Below are positions 1 to 6,076 of a DNA stretch of 9,370 bases, piece by piece (positions within the stretch are counted from its first letter, which is position 1; each line of letters opens with the position of its first letter). A program made the translations under genes and the position numbers. This DNA is from Roseburia zhanii (GTDB lineage: Bacteria > Bacillota > Clostridia > Lachnospirales > Lachnospiraceae). Under the pieces are notes generated by a model. The model ran no database searches, had not been told where the DNA came from, and saw nothing but the letters and a program-made list of their open reading frames with translations. The DNA lies in assembly GCF_014287635.1 (NCBI RefSeq), contig NZ_JACOPH010000028.1, positions 1 through 9,370 of the forward strand, read 5' to 3'.

Positions 1-113
1 CTTGTCAGTTGCTGTTACCAACAACATCCCAAGACTCGCTATTATCTGGCTGGCTAGACCTTGGATAAATCGGATTCCCACCGACTTGGTTACACACCCT
101 TAGCTGGGCGCAC
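1..113 (-). mobile_element. Group II intron, 5' end only (runs off left edge)
   Basis: Read on the minus strand, the sequence starting at 113 begins GTGCGCCC, matching the GUGYG consensus of group II intron 5' splice sites. It continues with domain I features familiar from bacterial introns: a GGTGGGAATCC segment and a GGTCTAGCCAGCC segment. Only about 113 nt are present, so the ribozyme core and any reverse transcriptase ORF lie outside the window. The intron sits 16 bp after the stop codon of the S51 peptidase gene, in the same orientation, so it would be co-transcribed without interrupting coding sequence. Subclass cannot be assigned; the upstream exon does not look like the terminator hairpin favoured by class C introns. 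Identification is from sequence resemblance, not a structure search. Confidence 0.72.
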
Positions 114-129
114 AACTGGGATTTTCAAA

Positions 130-732
130 TTAGTCTTTGCAAATAACCTTTGAACCTTCACCATCAATTACAATTCCCTGACGGTTGTTAATTGGGCATA
201 GATTCAAATCCGAAAATTCAGTCATTATTTTCTCAGTAACTTTCTTAAATGGTGCTGTAAGATAATGCGGAAGAACATAGAAATCAATCAAATCAAGCCC
301 TGCATCATCTTCTTGTGAGTAGTCCTCCGGCTTTTCATCCATTTGTTCAATATATTGGATAGTTGGAGCGCATATAATCGCACCCGCCGATTCACCGATC
401 ATCAGTTTTCCCTTTGCCAATTCTTTCTTCAATAGCTCATCTGTTCCCGTTTTACGGAGCTGGTCCATAAGGAAGAAAGAATTTCCACCAGTAAAATATA
501 TCACATCCGCATCTTCAAAAACGGACTGTATCGTTAAATAAGCCTCCGTTGAAATATCAATTTCCGTTACGGCTGCTCCCAGTTTATTGAATAGCTTTCG
601 AGCCGAGCCGACATAACCGGTATAGCCTTCACGCAGCGAAGCTGTGGGAATAAATGCGACTTTCTTGTTATCAATTTCTTCTTTTATCAAACTTCCTACA
701 CTTGAAAAGTGCGAACATAAAAACAGTTTCAT
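130..732 (-). CDS. Peptidase S51 / dipeptidase E-like family protein
   Basis: A 200-residue cytoplasmic protein of the PepE-like S51 serine peptidase family (class I glutamine amidotransferase-like fold). Visible hallmarks are YFTGGNSFFL (79-88), the nucleophile elbow GESAGA (113-118, Ser115 the expected nucleophile), a candidate catalytic His in LPHY (His156), and the late INNRQGIVI strand (181-189). The length is close to that of the shorter Firmicutes relatives, so the gene appears intact. PepE cleaves Asp-X dipeptides, but this branch is divergent and its substrate cannot be read from sequence. The start is set by AAGGAGG (739-745) just upstream of ATG. It is probably a host gene beside the IME; a group II intron begins 16 bp after its stop. 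Confidence 0.85.
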   Translation of the reverse strand: MKLFLCSHFSSVGSLIKEEIDNKKVAFIPTASLREGYTGYVGSARKLFNKLGAAVTEIDISTEAYLTIQSVFEDADVIYFTGGNSFFLMDQLRKTGTDELLKKELAKGKLMIGESAGAIICAPTIQYIEQMDEKPEDYSQEDDAGLDLIDFYVLPHYLTAPFKKVTEKIMTEFSDLNLCPINNRQGIVIDGEGSKVICKD

Positions 733-792
733 CCATATCCTCCTTAATAAATTCCGATTGAGATTTCACCTGTTTTAAGAAATTTAATAACT

Positions 793-821
793 GTTATATT
801 TTATTATTAAATTCTTCGCAA
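793..821 (-). promoter_or_regulatory. Likely promoter of the S51 peptidase gene
   Basis: On the minus strand, TTGCGA (816-821) and TATAAC (793-798) are separated by 17 bp, about 60 bp upstream of the start codon. The -35 matches TTGACA at 4 of 6 positions and the -10 matches TATAAT at 5 of 6. It lies immediately outside the proposed left end of the element (824), so insertion there would leave the gene with its own promoter. Confidence 0.45.
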
Positions 822-823
822 CC

Positions 824-832
824 CCTTGAAAA
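824..832 (+). repeat. Candidate attL core, CCTTGAAAA
   Basis: CCTTGAAAA occurs here and again at 9045-9053 in direct orientation. Each copy lies 24-33 bp outside a block of integrase-arm-like repeats, so the layout is core-arms-element-arms-core. A 9-bp match between two regions of a few hundred bases can easily arise by chance, so this rests mainly on position. A rival pair is AAATTCCGATTGA (749-761) and AAATCCCGATTGA (9082-9094), 12 of 13 identical. Confidence 0.3.
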
Positions 833-855
833 CACTGGATTTGTCGCAGGTGAGC

Positions 856-933
856 TTTCCCTTATTATTTCCCTTGTGTTATATCGTCCCATCAGTGTTT
901 ATGCACTCTGATAAGGGCAAATACAAGGGCAAG
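856..933. repeat. Left-end arm-type repeat block (four AAGGG sites)
   Basis: There are two copies of TTTCCCTT (856-863, 868-875) and, in opposite orientation, AAGGGCAAA (913-921) and AAGGGCAAG (925-933). Copies within each pair start 12 bp apart, about one helical turn. A small dyad (ATCAG...CTGAT) lies between the pairs. The same arrangement recurs just after the integrase gene. In Tn916 and lambda-type systems, short repeats near both ends bind the N-terminal arm-binding domain of the integrase; that role is inferred here. Apart from this block, the att candidates and the S51 promoter, I see nothing else convincing in the gene-free stretch 733-1045. Confidence 0.55.
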
Positions 934-1045
934 AAAAATCTATAAGACAGTATAACACAAAATAAAAGTGACATGGTGAACTGATTGAAATGCTTCTTAA
1001 TTTTTGCTACTACTGATTGATTAAATGATAAGGAGATGGGATACG

Positions 1046-1282
1046 ATGAGAACAATATTTGCAGAATACAATCCACAGTGCAACAGCATTGATGTATATA
1101 CTAATACGGGCTATATACTCCGTATTGATTGTTGGGAAGCAGAAAAAAATTTAAGAACCACACCTGGATCTGATTGTGCTTTGACATCGCTTGCAATCGA
1201 TGAGCCATTAGAATATGCAAGGTTATATCTTGATGGGAATTTACAGATGTGGGTAGATGCTGAAGATTCATTAGAGTTATGA
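1046..1282 (+). CDS. DUF6061-like small protein
   Basis: A 78-residue protein of unknown function. The order of motifs (an early AEYNPQCNSIDVYTNTG strand pair, then RIDC, and a C-terminal DEPLEYARLYLDGNLQMW) resembles the DUF6061 family, small proteins frequent in Lachnospiraceae accessory DNA; recognised from memory, not by search. The ATG at 1046 is preferred over an in-frame ATG at 1025 because AAGGAG (1030-1035) sits 10 bases before it and downstream of the earlier ATG. There is no signal peptide or membrane segment, and the protein is acidic. It stands alone at the left end of the IME, convergent with the efflux operon. A weak promoter candidate, TTGAAA near 985, lies upstream. Confidence 0.7.
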   Translation: MRTIFAEYNPQCNSIDVYTNTGYILRIDCWEAEKNLRTTPGSDCALTSLAIDEPLEYARLYLDGNLQMWVDAEDSLEL

Positions 1283-1336
1283 TTATTCCAATCAAAATCT
1301 ACTAGAATTTATTAAAAATTAGCTTCATAATTTTAA

Positions 1337-1368
1337 AAGGACAGCCCTATTGCTATGAGGCTGTCCTT
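1337..1368 (-). terminator. Hairpin terminator between convergent genes
   Basis: The perfect 10-bp stem AAGGACAGCC (1337-1346) / GGCTGTCCTT (1359-1368) with a 12-nt loop lies between the stop of the DUF6061-like gene and the stop of the MATE gene. Read on the minus strand the stem ends CCTTTT before AAAATT; on the plus strand it is followed by A residues. It most likely terminates the marR-MATE transcript; its U-tract is short. Confidence 0.65.
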
Positions 1369-1415
1369 AAAAATACAATAGATAAACCTAGATTATTCTT
1401 GCTACTATCTGATTG

Positions 1416-2735
1416 TTAAATTTTCTGTATTCCATATTGCAAATCTCCCTTTTCGCAATATTTTATTAGTATGAATGCCAGAATCGCTGAAAAAACACGT
1501 GCCAATACCGTACTCCACCATATCATAATCTGTCCACCAAATAAAGGTGGTAAAACAAGCATAAATATCAGCATCAATACTGGTTCAATGAATGTAAGAA
1601 TGTATGACAATCCACTTTTTTCAGTAGCATAAAATCCAGCTGTCGCTATTCTGGTAATCGCAACAAATGGTAATGACACTAAAAATATAGGTACAATTTT
1701 AGAAATCTCAATACTTACTTCATAAGAAGCTCCGAAAACCCCTCCAATATTTGCTCTGTTTACATACATGATAATTCCACCACAAACAGCAAGAATTATT
1801 GCAAAAATGTATGCCATTCTCTGAACTCCTCTCAGGCTTTCTTGATCCTTCTCACCATAAAAACGGCTCATTAAAGGTTGACTTCCATCACCTACGCCCT
1901 GCAATATGAGATATATGATACAGATAATATAGGATACACATGCATAAGTTGCAATAGCTTTTTCTCCCCCATAAGAAGCGGAGAATCGGTTTATAAACAC
2001 CAATGAAATATTAGGAGTCAATGCTAGCCCAAATGGTGCAAGACCTACTCTGAATATAGCGCCACACATTTCTTTTACATTTTTTAAGGATACATACACA
2101 TAAAACTTTTTATTATATAATGCGTATATGATTGCAATTGCTGCAGTCACACCCTGTCCGGCTATTGTAGCTGTGGCTGCACCTTTCATGCCCATTTCAT
2201 ATATCCATACAAAGATAAAATCCAGAACAATATTGGTTATGAATCCACCAACCATCGCAAACATTGACCAGAAAGAGTTTCCATAATTTCTAATGAATGG
2301 CATCATTCCAGTTCCAAGAATCTGCAATATTGCTCCAAGTGCTATAATTTTGATATAATCTGTCGCATTTGTTAATATAATTCCATCTGCTCCAAGCAAT
2401 CCTAAAATTTTAGACGAAAAGGAGTAAATAATTATGGTACTGATAACACTTACTATTACAAGAAGCCACCAGCTTGTAGCAATAAATTCTTCTGCCCGTT
2501 TTCCTTTCTTTTCTGCTGCATTAATTGAGTAATAAACAGCTCCTCCCATACCAATTCCTGTTCCAAGAGCCTGAATCAAAGCCTCAATCGGATATACAAT
2601 ATTAATAGCCGAAAGTCCAGCATCTCCTATGGTATTGCCTACAAAATATCCATCCACTATCGCATATATTCCTGATAATGCAAATGCTATAATAGATGGA
2701 ATAACATATTTAAAAAATAATGATTTATGATTCAT
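1416..2735 (-). CDS. MATE family multidrug efflux transporter
   Basis: A 439-residue polytopic membrane protein whose sequence fits the 12-helix MATE fold, in which Na+ or H+ entry drives export of cationic drugs and other organic molecules. Family features are the N-terminal PSIIAFALSGIYAIVDGYFVG segment, the GDAGLSAINIVYP loop after helix 1, the GxGxG stretch IGMGGAVYYS (61-70), and the repeated architecture in the second half (VFINRFSASYGGEKAIATY). It resembles the MepA-like branch common in Firmicutes. The start at MNHKS is chosen because its ATG overlaps the marR stop by 11 nt and has GGAAGGAG 12 bases upstream; a longer reading would begin inside marR. The overlap implies translational coupling. 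Substrate cannot be predicted. This is probably the selectable cargo of the IME. Confidence 0.92.
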   Translation of the reverse strand: MNHKSLFFKYVIPSIIAFALSGIYAIVDGYFVGNTIGDAGLSAINIVYPIEALIQALGTGIGMGGAVYYSINAAEKKGKRAEEFIATSWWLLVIVSVISTIIIYSFSSKILGLLGADGIILTNATDYIKIIALGAILQILGTGMMPFIRNYGNSFWSMFAMVGGFITNIVLDFIFVWIYEMGMKGAATATIAGQGVTAAIAIIYALYNKKFYVYVSLKNVKEMCGAIFRVGLAPFGLALTPNISLVFINRFSASYGGEKAIATYACVSYIICIIYLILQGVGDGSQPLMSRFYGEKDQESLRGVQRMAYIFAIILAVCGGIIMYVNRANIGGVFGASYEVSIEISKIVPIFLVSLPFVAITRIATAGFYATEKSGLSYILTFIEPVLMLIFMLVLPPLFGGQIMIWWSTVLARVFSAILAFILIKYCEKGDLQYGIQKI

Positions 2736-3183
2736 TTTTCTTACAATCTCCTTCCTTGAAAAGTCTGATAAACAGCTCTGTATTATCATTAAGACTTTCT
2801 ATATTCTCTAATCCCATTTTTTCGATTACATATATTTCTTTTGAGTGCAGTTTTTCTATGATATCTTTCGTATATTCCATTCCTGATTCTGTGAGGCATA
2901 TCAGCTTATTTCTCTTGTCTGAATCATCAGATACCATATTGATGTATCCTTTTTTCTGAAAATCTTTTAGTATCGTATTTACCGTTTGCTTAGGTATATT
3001 CCATTTTTCACTTATCATTTTCTGCGTGCATCTTCCATTACTTTCATAAAATGAATGCAAAACAAAAACTCCATTTGAAGACAGTCCCTGATCCTTTGAC
3101 CATTCCTCATACATTGCTGTACATTCTTTCCATAAAGCATAATATCGTTGCAACTGTATTATCATATTATTATCTTTTCTCAT
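2725..3183 (-). CDS. MarR family transcriptional regulator
   Basis: A 152-residue winged-helix regulator. The recognition region is QKMISEKWNIPKQTVNTILKDF (54-75), followed by the wing DDSDKRNKLICLTESG (86-101), where MarR proteins carry a conserved D-x-R-x-K pattern, and a C-terminal dimerisation helix. The start is MRKDNN: AAGGAGG (3190-3196) lies 6 bases before this ATG, whereas an extended reading would begin inside the promoter. The gene overlaps the MATE gene by 11 nt, the classic layout of a repressor with the pump it controls. The large dyad over its promoter is the obvious operator, so autorepression relieved by a drug-like ligand is likely. Ligand unknown. Confidence 0.9.
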   Translation of the reverse strand: MRKDNNMIIQLQRYYALWKECTAMYEEWSKDQGLSSNGVFVLHSFYESNGRCTQKMISEKWNIPKQTVNTILKDFQKKGYINMVSDDSDKRNKLICLTESGMEYTKDIIEKLHSKEIYVIEKMGLENIESLNDNTELFIRLFKEGDCKKNES

Positions 3184-3199
3184 CTTTTTCCTCCTTAAA

Positions 3200-3245
3200 T
3201 TAGTACGAATCCGGACTTTTGTATTATAGTCCGAGTTCGTACTAA
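3200..3245. promoter_or_regulatory. 46-bp dyad operator of the marR-MATE operon
   Basis: Arms TTAGTACGAATCCGGACT (3200-3217) and AGTCCGAGTTCGTACTAA (3228-3245) are inverted repeats matching at 16 of 18 positions, separated by 10 bp. The dyad covers the spacer, -10 element and predicted transcription start of the operon promoter. A MarR dimer bound here would block RNA polymerase. The arms are long enough for two adjacent dimers. Confidence 0.75.
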
Positions 3246-3252
3246 TTGTCAA
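3223..3252 (-). promoter_or_regulatory. marR-MATE promoter
   Basis: On the minus strand, consensus TTGACA (3247-3252) and consensus TATAAT (3223-3228) lie 18 bp apart. Transcription would start near 3216, giving a leader of about 30 nt before ATG. A perfect pair of hexamers inside an operator suggests high expression once repression is lifted. Confidence 0.85.
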
Positions 3253-3303
3253 GATTTATTTATATACTTTTTCTTTATATAAACAATCAATAGTCCCTTA
3301 CTA

Positions 3304-3335
3304 AGGACAGGAAGATTATGAAATTTCCCTGTCCT
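3304..3335. terminator. Hairpin after the mob operon
   Basis: AGGACAGG (3304-3311) and CCTGTCCT (3328-3335) form an 8-bp stem, extendable through GGAA/TTCC with one bulge, just beyond the stop codon of the last mobilization gene (3339). A short T-run (CTTTT) follows only on the plus strand, so its efficiency for the minus-strand operon is doubtful. Its stem resembles that of the 1337-1368 terminator at the other side of the cargo. Confidence 0.4.
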
Positions 3336-3338
3336 CTT

Positions 3339-4307
3339 TTAATAATATCCTCGTTCTTCCATCCAGTCTTTCACATAACATCTGATTCCAATATAAATAA
3401 TATGCGACAGTAATAGCAATACAATAAGATTTATCGGATTAGCGTTTTTAATCCATTCTCCAAAGTAAATTACAACAGCTGTACTCGTTATCGCTACCAC
3501 GATACTGATGATATCCCAACAATATTTCCGGTAGATTTTTCCTACCTGATAACCAATCCCGATTATCAGCCACCCGGTTATTACGAATAAAATTGCCATG
3601 ACAGTACCGGCAATCAGCCAGTACACAATCCCGGAAAGAATACTGTTAGGTATTCCACTGCTTAACTGTCCGAAAGAGTCTGCACCTGTCACAAACTCCC
3701 GAAATAAACTTCCCATTCCTTTTCCTAACGCACCGAAAAAGACGACACAGTCGTTAAGGAAAACCGGCGAAAGAATCGCAGTAAACAGTGTTGTTGTTAT
3801 GCTGTACCATGCCAGTAGAAACAAGATACTTTCATAACCAATCGTCATATTTTTATATTTCTTTTCTAACTGGCTTTTACGGCTATCGCATTTTTCTTTT
3901 GCTTTCCGGTAAGCAGTACGGTCACATTTTTCACATTTCTCATAAGGCACTTTTTTCTCAACAGCTACCTCTACCGTCTTTTGGTGTGTCTGTGCATAAA
4001 GTTTTTCCTGCTCTGCTTTTTCATACTTAAATTTCCATGCCACGGCTTCTGCGTCGGCTCTTTTCCTGCTGTCTGTCTCGCTGGTCAATCGTTCCTCTGT
4101 TTGCCTTAATCTTGTCCGCAATGCTTCGATATTCTCGGCTCTGTTTTCGCTGTTCAATTTCTCGTTCAAGGTCAGCGATTCGCTTAGCTGCCTGTTTAGT
4201 TCCTGGATTGTCTGGTCTTTCTGATCCAGTTCGTCCTGCATCTGTTCGGTCATCAGCAGAAGTTCTTCCACCTGCCCGACGTTCTCTAAGTTTCTGCATT
4301 CGCTCAT
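3339..4307 (-). CDS. Coiled-coil membrane protein of the mob operon (DUF6040-like)
   Basis: A 322-residue protein. Residues 12-105 form a Gln/Glu/Leu-rich coiled coil. A conserved-looking EKLYAQTHQKTVEV segment (101-114) and a C-x-x-C pair (Cys125, Cys128) follow, then about four hydrophobic helices (roughly 158-180, 224-252, 263-284, 291-310) and a charged tail. The resemblance to DUF6040 proteins near MobL relaxases is from memory. The ATG at 4307 has AGGGAG upstream. Its first 93 codons overlap the 3' end of the relaxase gene in a different frame, and it follows the nested 119-codon ORF by 18 nt in the same frame. A membrane anchor with a cytoplasmic coiled coil could tether the relaxosome to a helper's secretion machinery; that role is inference. 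Confidence 0.72.
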   Translation of the reverse strand: MSECRNLENVGQVEELLLMTEQMQDELDQKDQTIQELNRQLSESLTLNEKLNSENRAENIEALRTRLRQTEERLTSETDSRKRADAEAVAWKFKYEKAEQEKLYAQTHQKTVEVAVEKKVPYEKCEKCDRTAYRKAKEKCDSRKSQLEKKYKNMTIGYESILFLLAWYSITTTLFTAILSPVFLNDCVVFFGALGKGMGSLFREFVTGADSFGQLSSGIPNSILSGIVYWLIAGTVMAILFVITGWLIIGIGYQVGKIYRKYCWDIISIVVAITSTAVVIYFGEWIKNANPINLIVLLLLSHIIYIGIRCYVKDWMEERGYY

Positions 4308-5748
4308 CGATCTCCCTCGCTTTCTCTATCTGCTGTTTAAGGTCAGCAATTCGCTGTTCTGTTTCTGCAATAAGCTGTTCTCGTTGTTCAGCTTCTGCGT
4401 TAATTCCTGCCATTGCTGATTCTCGTTTTCCAACTGTTCGATTCTGGTTTTCTGTTGCTCGATCTGTGAGAGCAGTTCTTCTGTATCTGGCAAAAGATTT
4501 AGCAGCCTGGATAATTCGCTGTTTAAGCTTTTTAAACTCTGGTTCTGCTCCTGAAAAGACAGGAGCTGCCTGTCCCGTTCCTGCAATTCCTGTACCATCT
4601 CTGCCATAAGATTCTGCTGTTCCTCGATCTGGTTTATCATTGTCTCCATCATGGGAATGACTTCCCGGCTTTCTTCTAATGTCACGCAATCGCTCCTTCC
4701 ATTGTGTTAATGCACTGGATACTTTTCCAAAAGAAATCTGTATTTTATCCAGCAGTGCATTTTGTCTTTTTATGATCTGGTTTTCCTCTACTTTCCATGA
4801 AGTAGAGGATGTCTGTCCGTTTTGAAATTTCTCGTCAATTTTTCTGGCATCTGCGCCCTCATGGATCGTCGGTATCTCTAATTTTCCCTGCCTTGCATAA
4901 GAACGATGGTCAATGTGATTTTCCGTTTTCAAATGTGCATTACAGACGTTTGCCCATTCGCTCCGCCATAGCTCACAATTTTTCGGATTGTTCCACCCGG
5001 TAGCATCGGTTAATACACGTTTCCACTGTTTGCGGTTCCTTGTCCCGACTTTCTGGACTCCATTTTCATCAAGTACGGGGATTCGGATTCCATGACGGTC
5101 AGGGTTCTTTTTATCCTGCCACCAGTCCGGATGGGATTCATCCACCACAATATTTCCATTTTCATCTCTGACAAACTCCCAATCCTTGATTTCTTTGTTA
5201 CCCCATGAGTGGTCTGAATTGAATGGTCGCAACGTCACCAATAAATGCACATGGGGATTACCATCTCCTTTATCGTGGATACTCCAATCCGCACACATTC
5301 CCTTATCTACAAAGGTCTTTTGAATATATTCAGTTGTATAATCAATCTGTTCCTGTCGGCTCCATTCTTTCGGAAGTGAGAACTCAAATGACCTGCCGAG
5401 TTGTGCATCTGAACTTTTTTCTATCCTCAAGACTTCATTCCATAAACGCTGCTTCTGAAAAGTAAGTTTGAATTTTTCCAGTGCAGCATTTTGGTTATCT
5501 GCCCTTTTATATCGGACAGATTTCTGGAACCGTCTGATATTTTCAGCAGGTACATTCTGCCATTCCTGTGGTGCATTTTCACACATCAGCAGGCTGGTAT
5601 AAACGACTTCTTTTTTTGAAGTATAGTAGCTGATCCTGCCTGTTTCTTCATTTTTCATCACATCGCCATTGAGATAAGCAGACGCCGATATGATGGATTT
5701 TCCTTTGCTGCGTCCAACAATCTTTACTGTATAATGAAAAATCGCCAT
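4027..5748 (-). CDS. mobL: MobA/MobL family relaxase (MOBQ)
   Basis: A 573-residue conjugative relaxase that nicks oriT and stays covalently bound to the transferred strand. The N-terminus MAIFHYTVKIVGRSKGKS is diagnostic of the family. The likely catalytic Tyr25 is in SASAYLNGD (usually AYRSGE, so slightly divergent). The metal-binding triad is in IHDKGDGNPHVHLLV (His158, His166, His168). The C-terminus from about residue 440 is a charged Arg/Glu/Gln coiled coil. An upstream in-frame extension of 29 codons is rejected because the family begins at MAIFH; GGGGGAAACGGAGC precedes this ATG, an imperfect ribosome binding site. The last 219 codons are also read in another frame by the two ORFs at 4326-4685 and 3339-4307. 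The matching oriT lies just upstream. Confidence 0.9.
   Translation of the reverse strand: MAIFHYTVKIVGRSKGKSIISASAYLNGDVMKNEETGRISYYTSKKEVVYTSLLMCENAPQEWQNVPAENIRRFQKSVRYKRADNQNAALEKFKLTFQKQRLWNEVLRIEKSSDAQLGRSFEFSLPKEWSRQEQIDYTTEYIQKTFVDKGMCADWSIHDKGDGNPHVHLLVTLRPFNSDHSWGNKEIKDWEFVRDENGNIVVDESHPDWWQDKKNPDRHGIRIPVLDENGVQKVGTRNRKQWKRVLTDATGWNNPKNCELWRSEWANVCNAHLKTENHIDHRSYARQGKLEIPTIHEGADARKIDEKFQNGQTSSTSWKVEENQIIKRQNALLDKIQISFGKVSSALTQWKERLRDIRRKPGSHSHDGDNDKPDRGTAESYGRDGTGIAGTGQAAPVFSGAEPEFKKLKQRIIQAAKSFARYRRTALTDRATENQNRTVGKRESAMAGINAEAEQREQLIAETEQRIADLKQQIEKAREIDERMQKLRERRAGGRTSADDRTDAGRTGSERPDNPGTKQAAKRIADLEREIEQRKQSREYRSIADKIKANRGTIDQRDRQQEKSRRRSRGMEI
4326..4685 (-). CDS. Coiled-coil protein nested inside the relaxase gene
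   Basis: A 119-codon ORF lying entirely within mobL, same strand, different frame. It starts at GTG with AAGGAG (4693-4698) at 7-base spacing, an excellent initiation site embedded in relaxase codons. The product is almost entirely Leu/Gln/Glu/Asn heptads (for example QIEQQKTRIEQLENENQQW), without membrane segments or cysteines. Residues 19-45 resemble residues 12-37 of the next protein (QIEEQQNLMAEMVQELQERD versus QVEELLLMTEQMQDELDQKD), suggesting duplication of a coiled-coil module. It ends in TAG, then 18 nt later the next ATG appears in the same frame, so the two could be halves of one ancestral gene. RSF1010-type mobB nested in mobA is a known parallel. Function unknown. Confidence 0.62.
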   Translation of the reverse strand: MTLEESREVIPMMETMINQIEEQQNLMAEMVQELQERDRQLLSFQEQNQSLKSLNSELSRLLNLLPDTEELLSQIEQQKTRIEQLENENQQWQELTQKLNNENSLLQKQNSELLTLNSR

Positions 5749-5787
5749 GCTCCGTTTCCCCCATTCTGCCGTATCCGGCTTTGATTT

Positions 5788-5990
5788 CCGGCAGGTAACG
5801 TTTTTCCTAAAAGAAAATGGTATCTGCCGGAGCACCCTCTGCGTAAGAGTGCCCTGTGCATAACAGCCTGCATGGAATGTGCCCCTCTGGCGAAGAGTGC
5901 CTCCTGCGGCATGAGCAGGTCTGGCTGAAAGCCCCGCCGACGGAACGAGCCCGGCAAGCGTAAGCGCAGACCGGTTGCCACCTGTGGCAA
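5788..5990. other. Highly structured non-coding region between oriT and relaxase gene
   Basis: The stretch 5749-6076 has no convincing gene but is dense in dyads. CCGGCAGGTA (5788-5797) pairs with TATCTGCCGG (5821-5830). Two 19-bp near-copies (5835-5853 and 5883-5901, 16 of 19 identical) each form a CTCT/AGAG hairpin. CCTGC/GCAGG forms another around 5902-5919. TTGCCAC/GTGGCAA (5975-5990) abuts oriT. These may be relaxosome protein sites, single-strand structures used in transfer, or leader structures controlling mobL translation. On the minus strand TGGACA/TATAAG at 6013-6018 and 5992-5997 could be a weak mobL promoter, with a short 15-bp spacer. Confidence 0.5.
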
Positions 5991-6069
5991 ACTTATACGG
6001 ACGACCTCTGGTTGTCCATAAGTGCGCCCTTCATAAAAAAGCAATGAAGGGAATGGAAACTCCACTCCC
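5991..6069 (+). other. oriT: Origin of transfer (oriT), IncQ/MOBQ type
   Basis: The hairpin ACTTATACGGACGACC (5991-6006) / GGTTGTCCATAAGT (6010-6023), with a 2-nt bulge, one G-T pair and a 3-nt loop, leads straight into AAGTGCGCCCT. Imperfect inverted repeat plus T-A-A-G-T-G-C-G/C-C-C-T is the established architecture of RSF1010-like and related MOBQ nick sites, where cleavage falls between G and C, here 6026/6027. Two further hairpins follow: CCCTTCAT (6027-6034) / ATGAAGGG (6044-6051), and GGGAATGGA...TCCACTCCC (6049-6069). The adjacent relaxase is of the matching MobA/MobL family. The nicked strand is the plus strand as written; the exact bond is by analogy. Confidence 0.82.
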
Positions 6070-6076
6070 TCCGGCA

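Noticed and set aside
4326..4328. TAG as a programmed read-through or recoded codon
   Set aside because: A credible ribosome binding site and ATG follow within 18 nt, so separate translation is simpler. Kept only as a testable alternative.
4037..4609. 190-codon plus-strand ORF antisense to the relaxase tail
   Set aside because: Cys/Ser/Arg-rich low-complexity product typical of the mirror of Gln/Glu/Arg-rich coding DNA, with no initiation signal. Two sense frames already explain the region.
5835..5901. Short repeats with hairpins considered as a CRISPR-like array
   Set aside because: Only two imperfect copies 48 bp apart, within an oriT-type structured region and with no cas genes.
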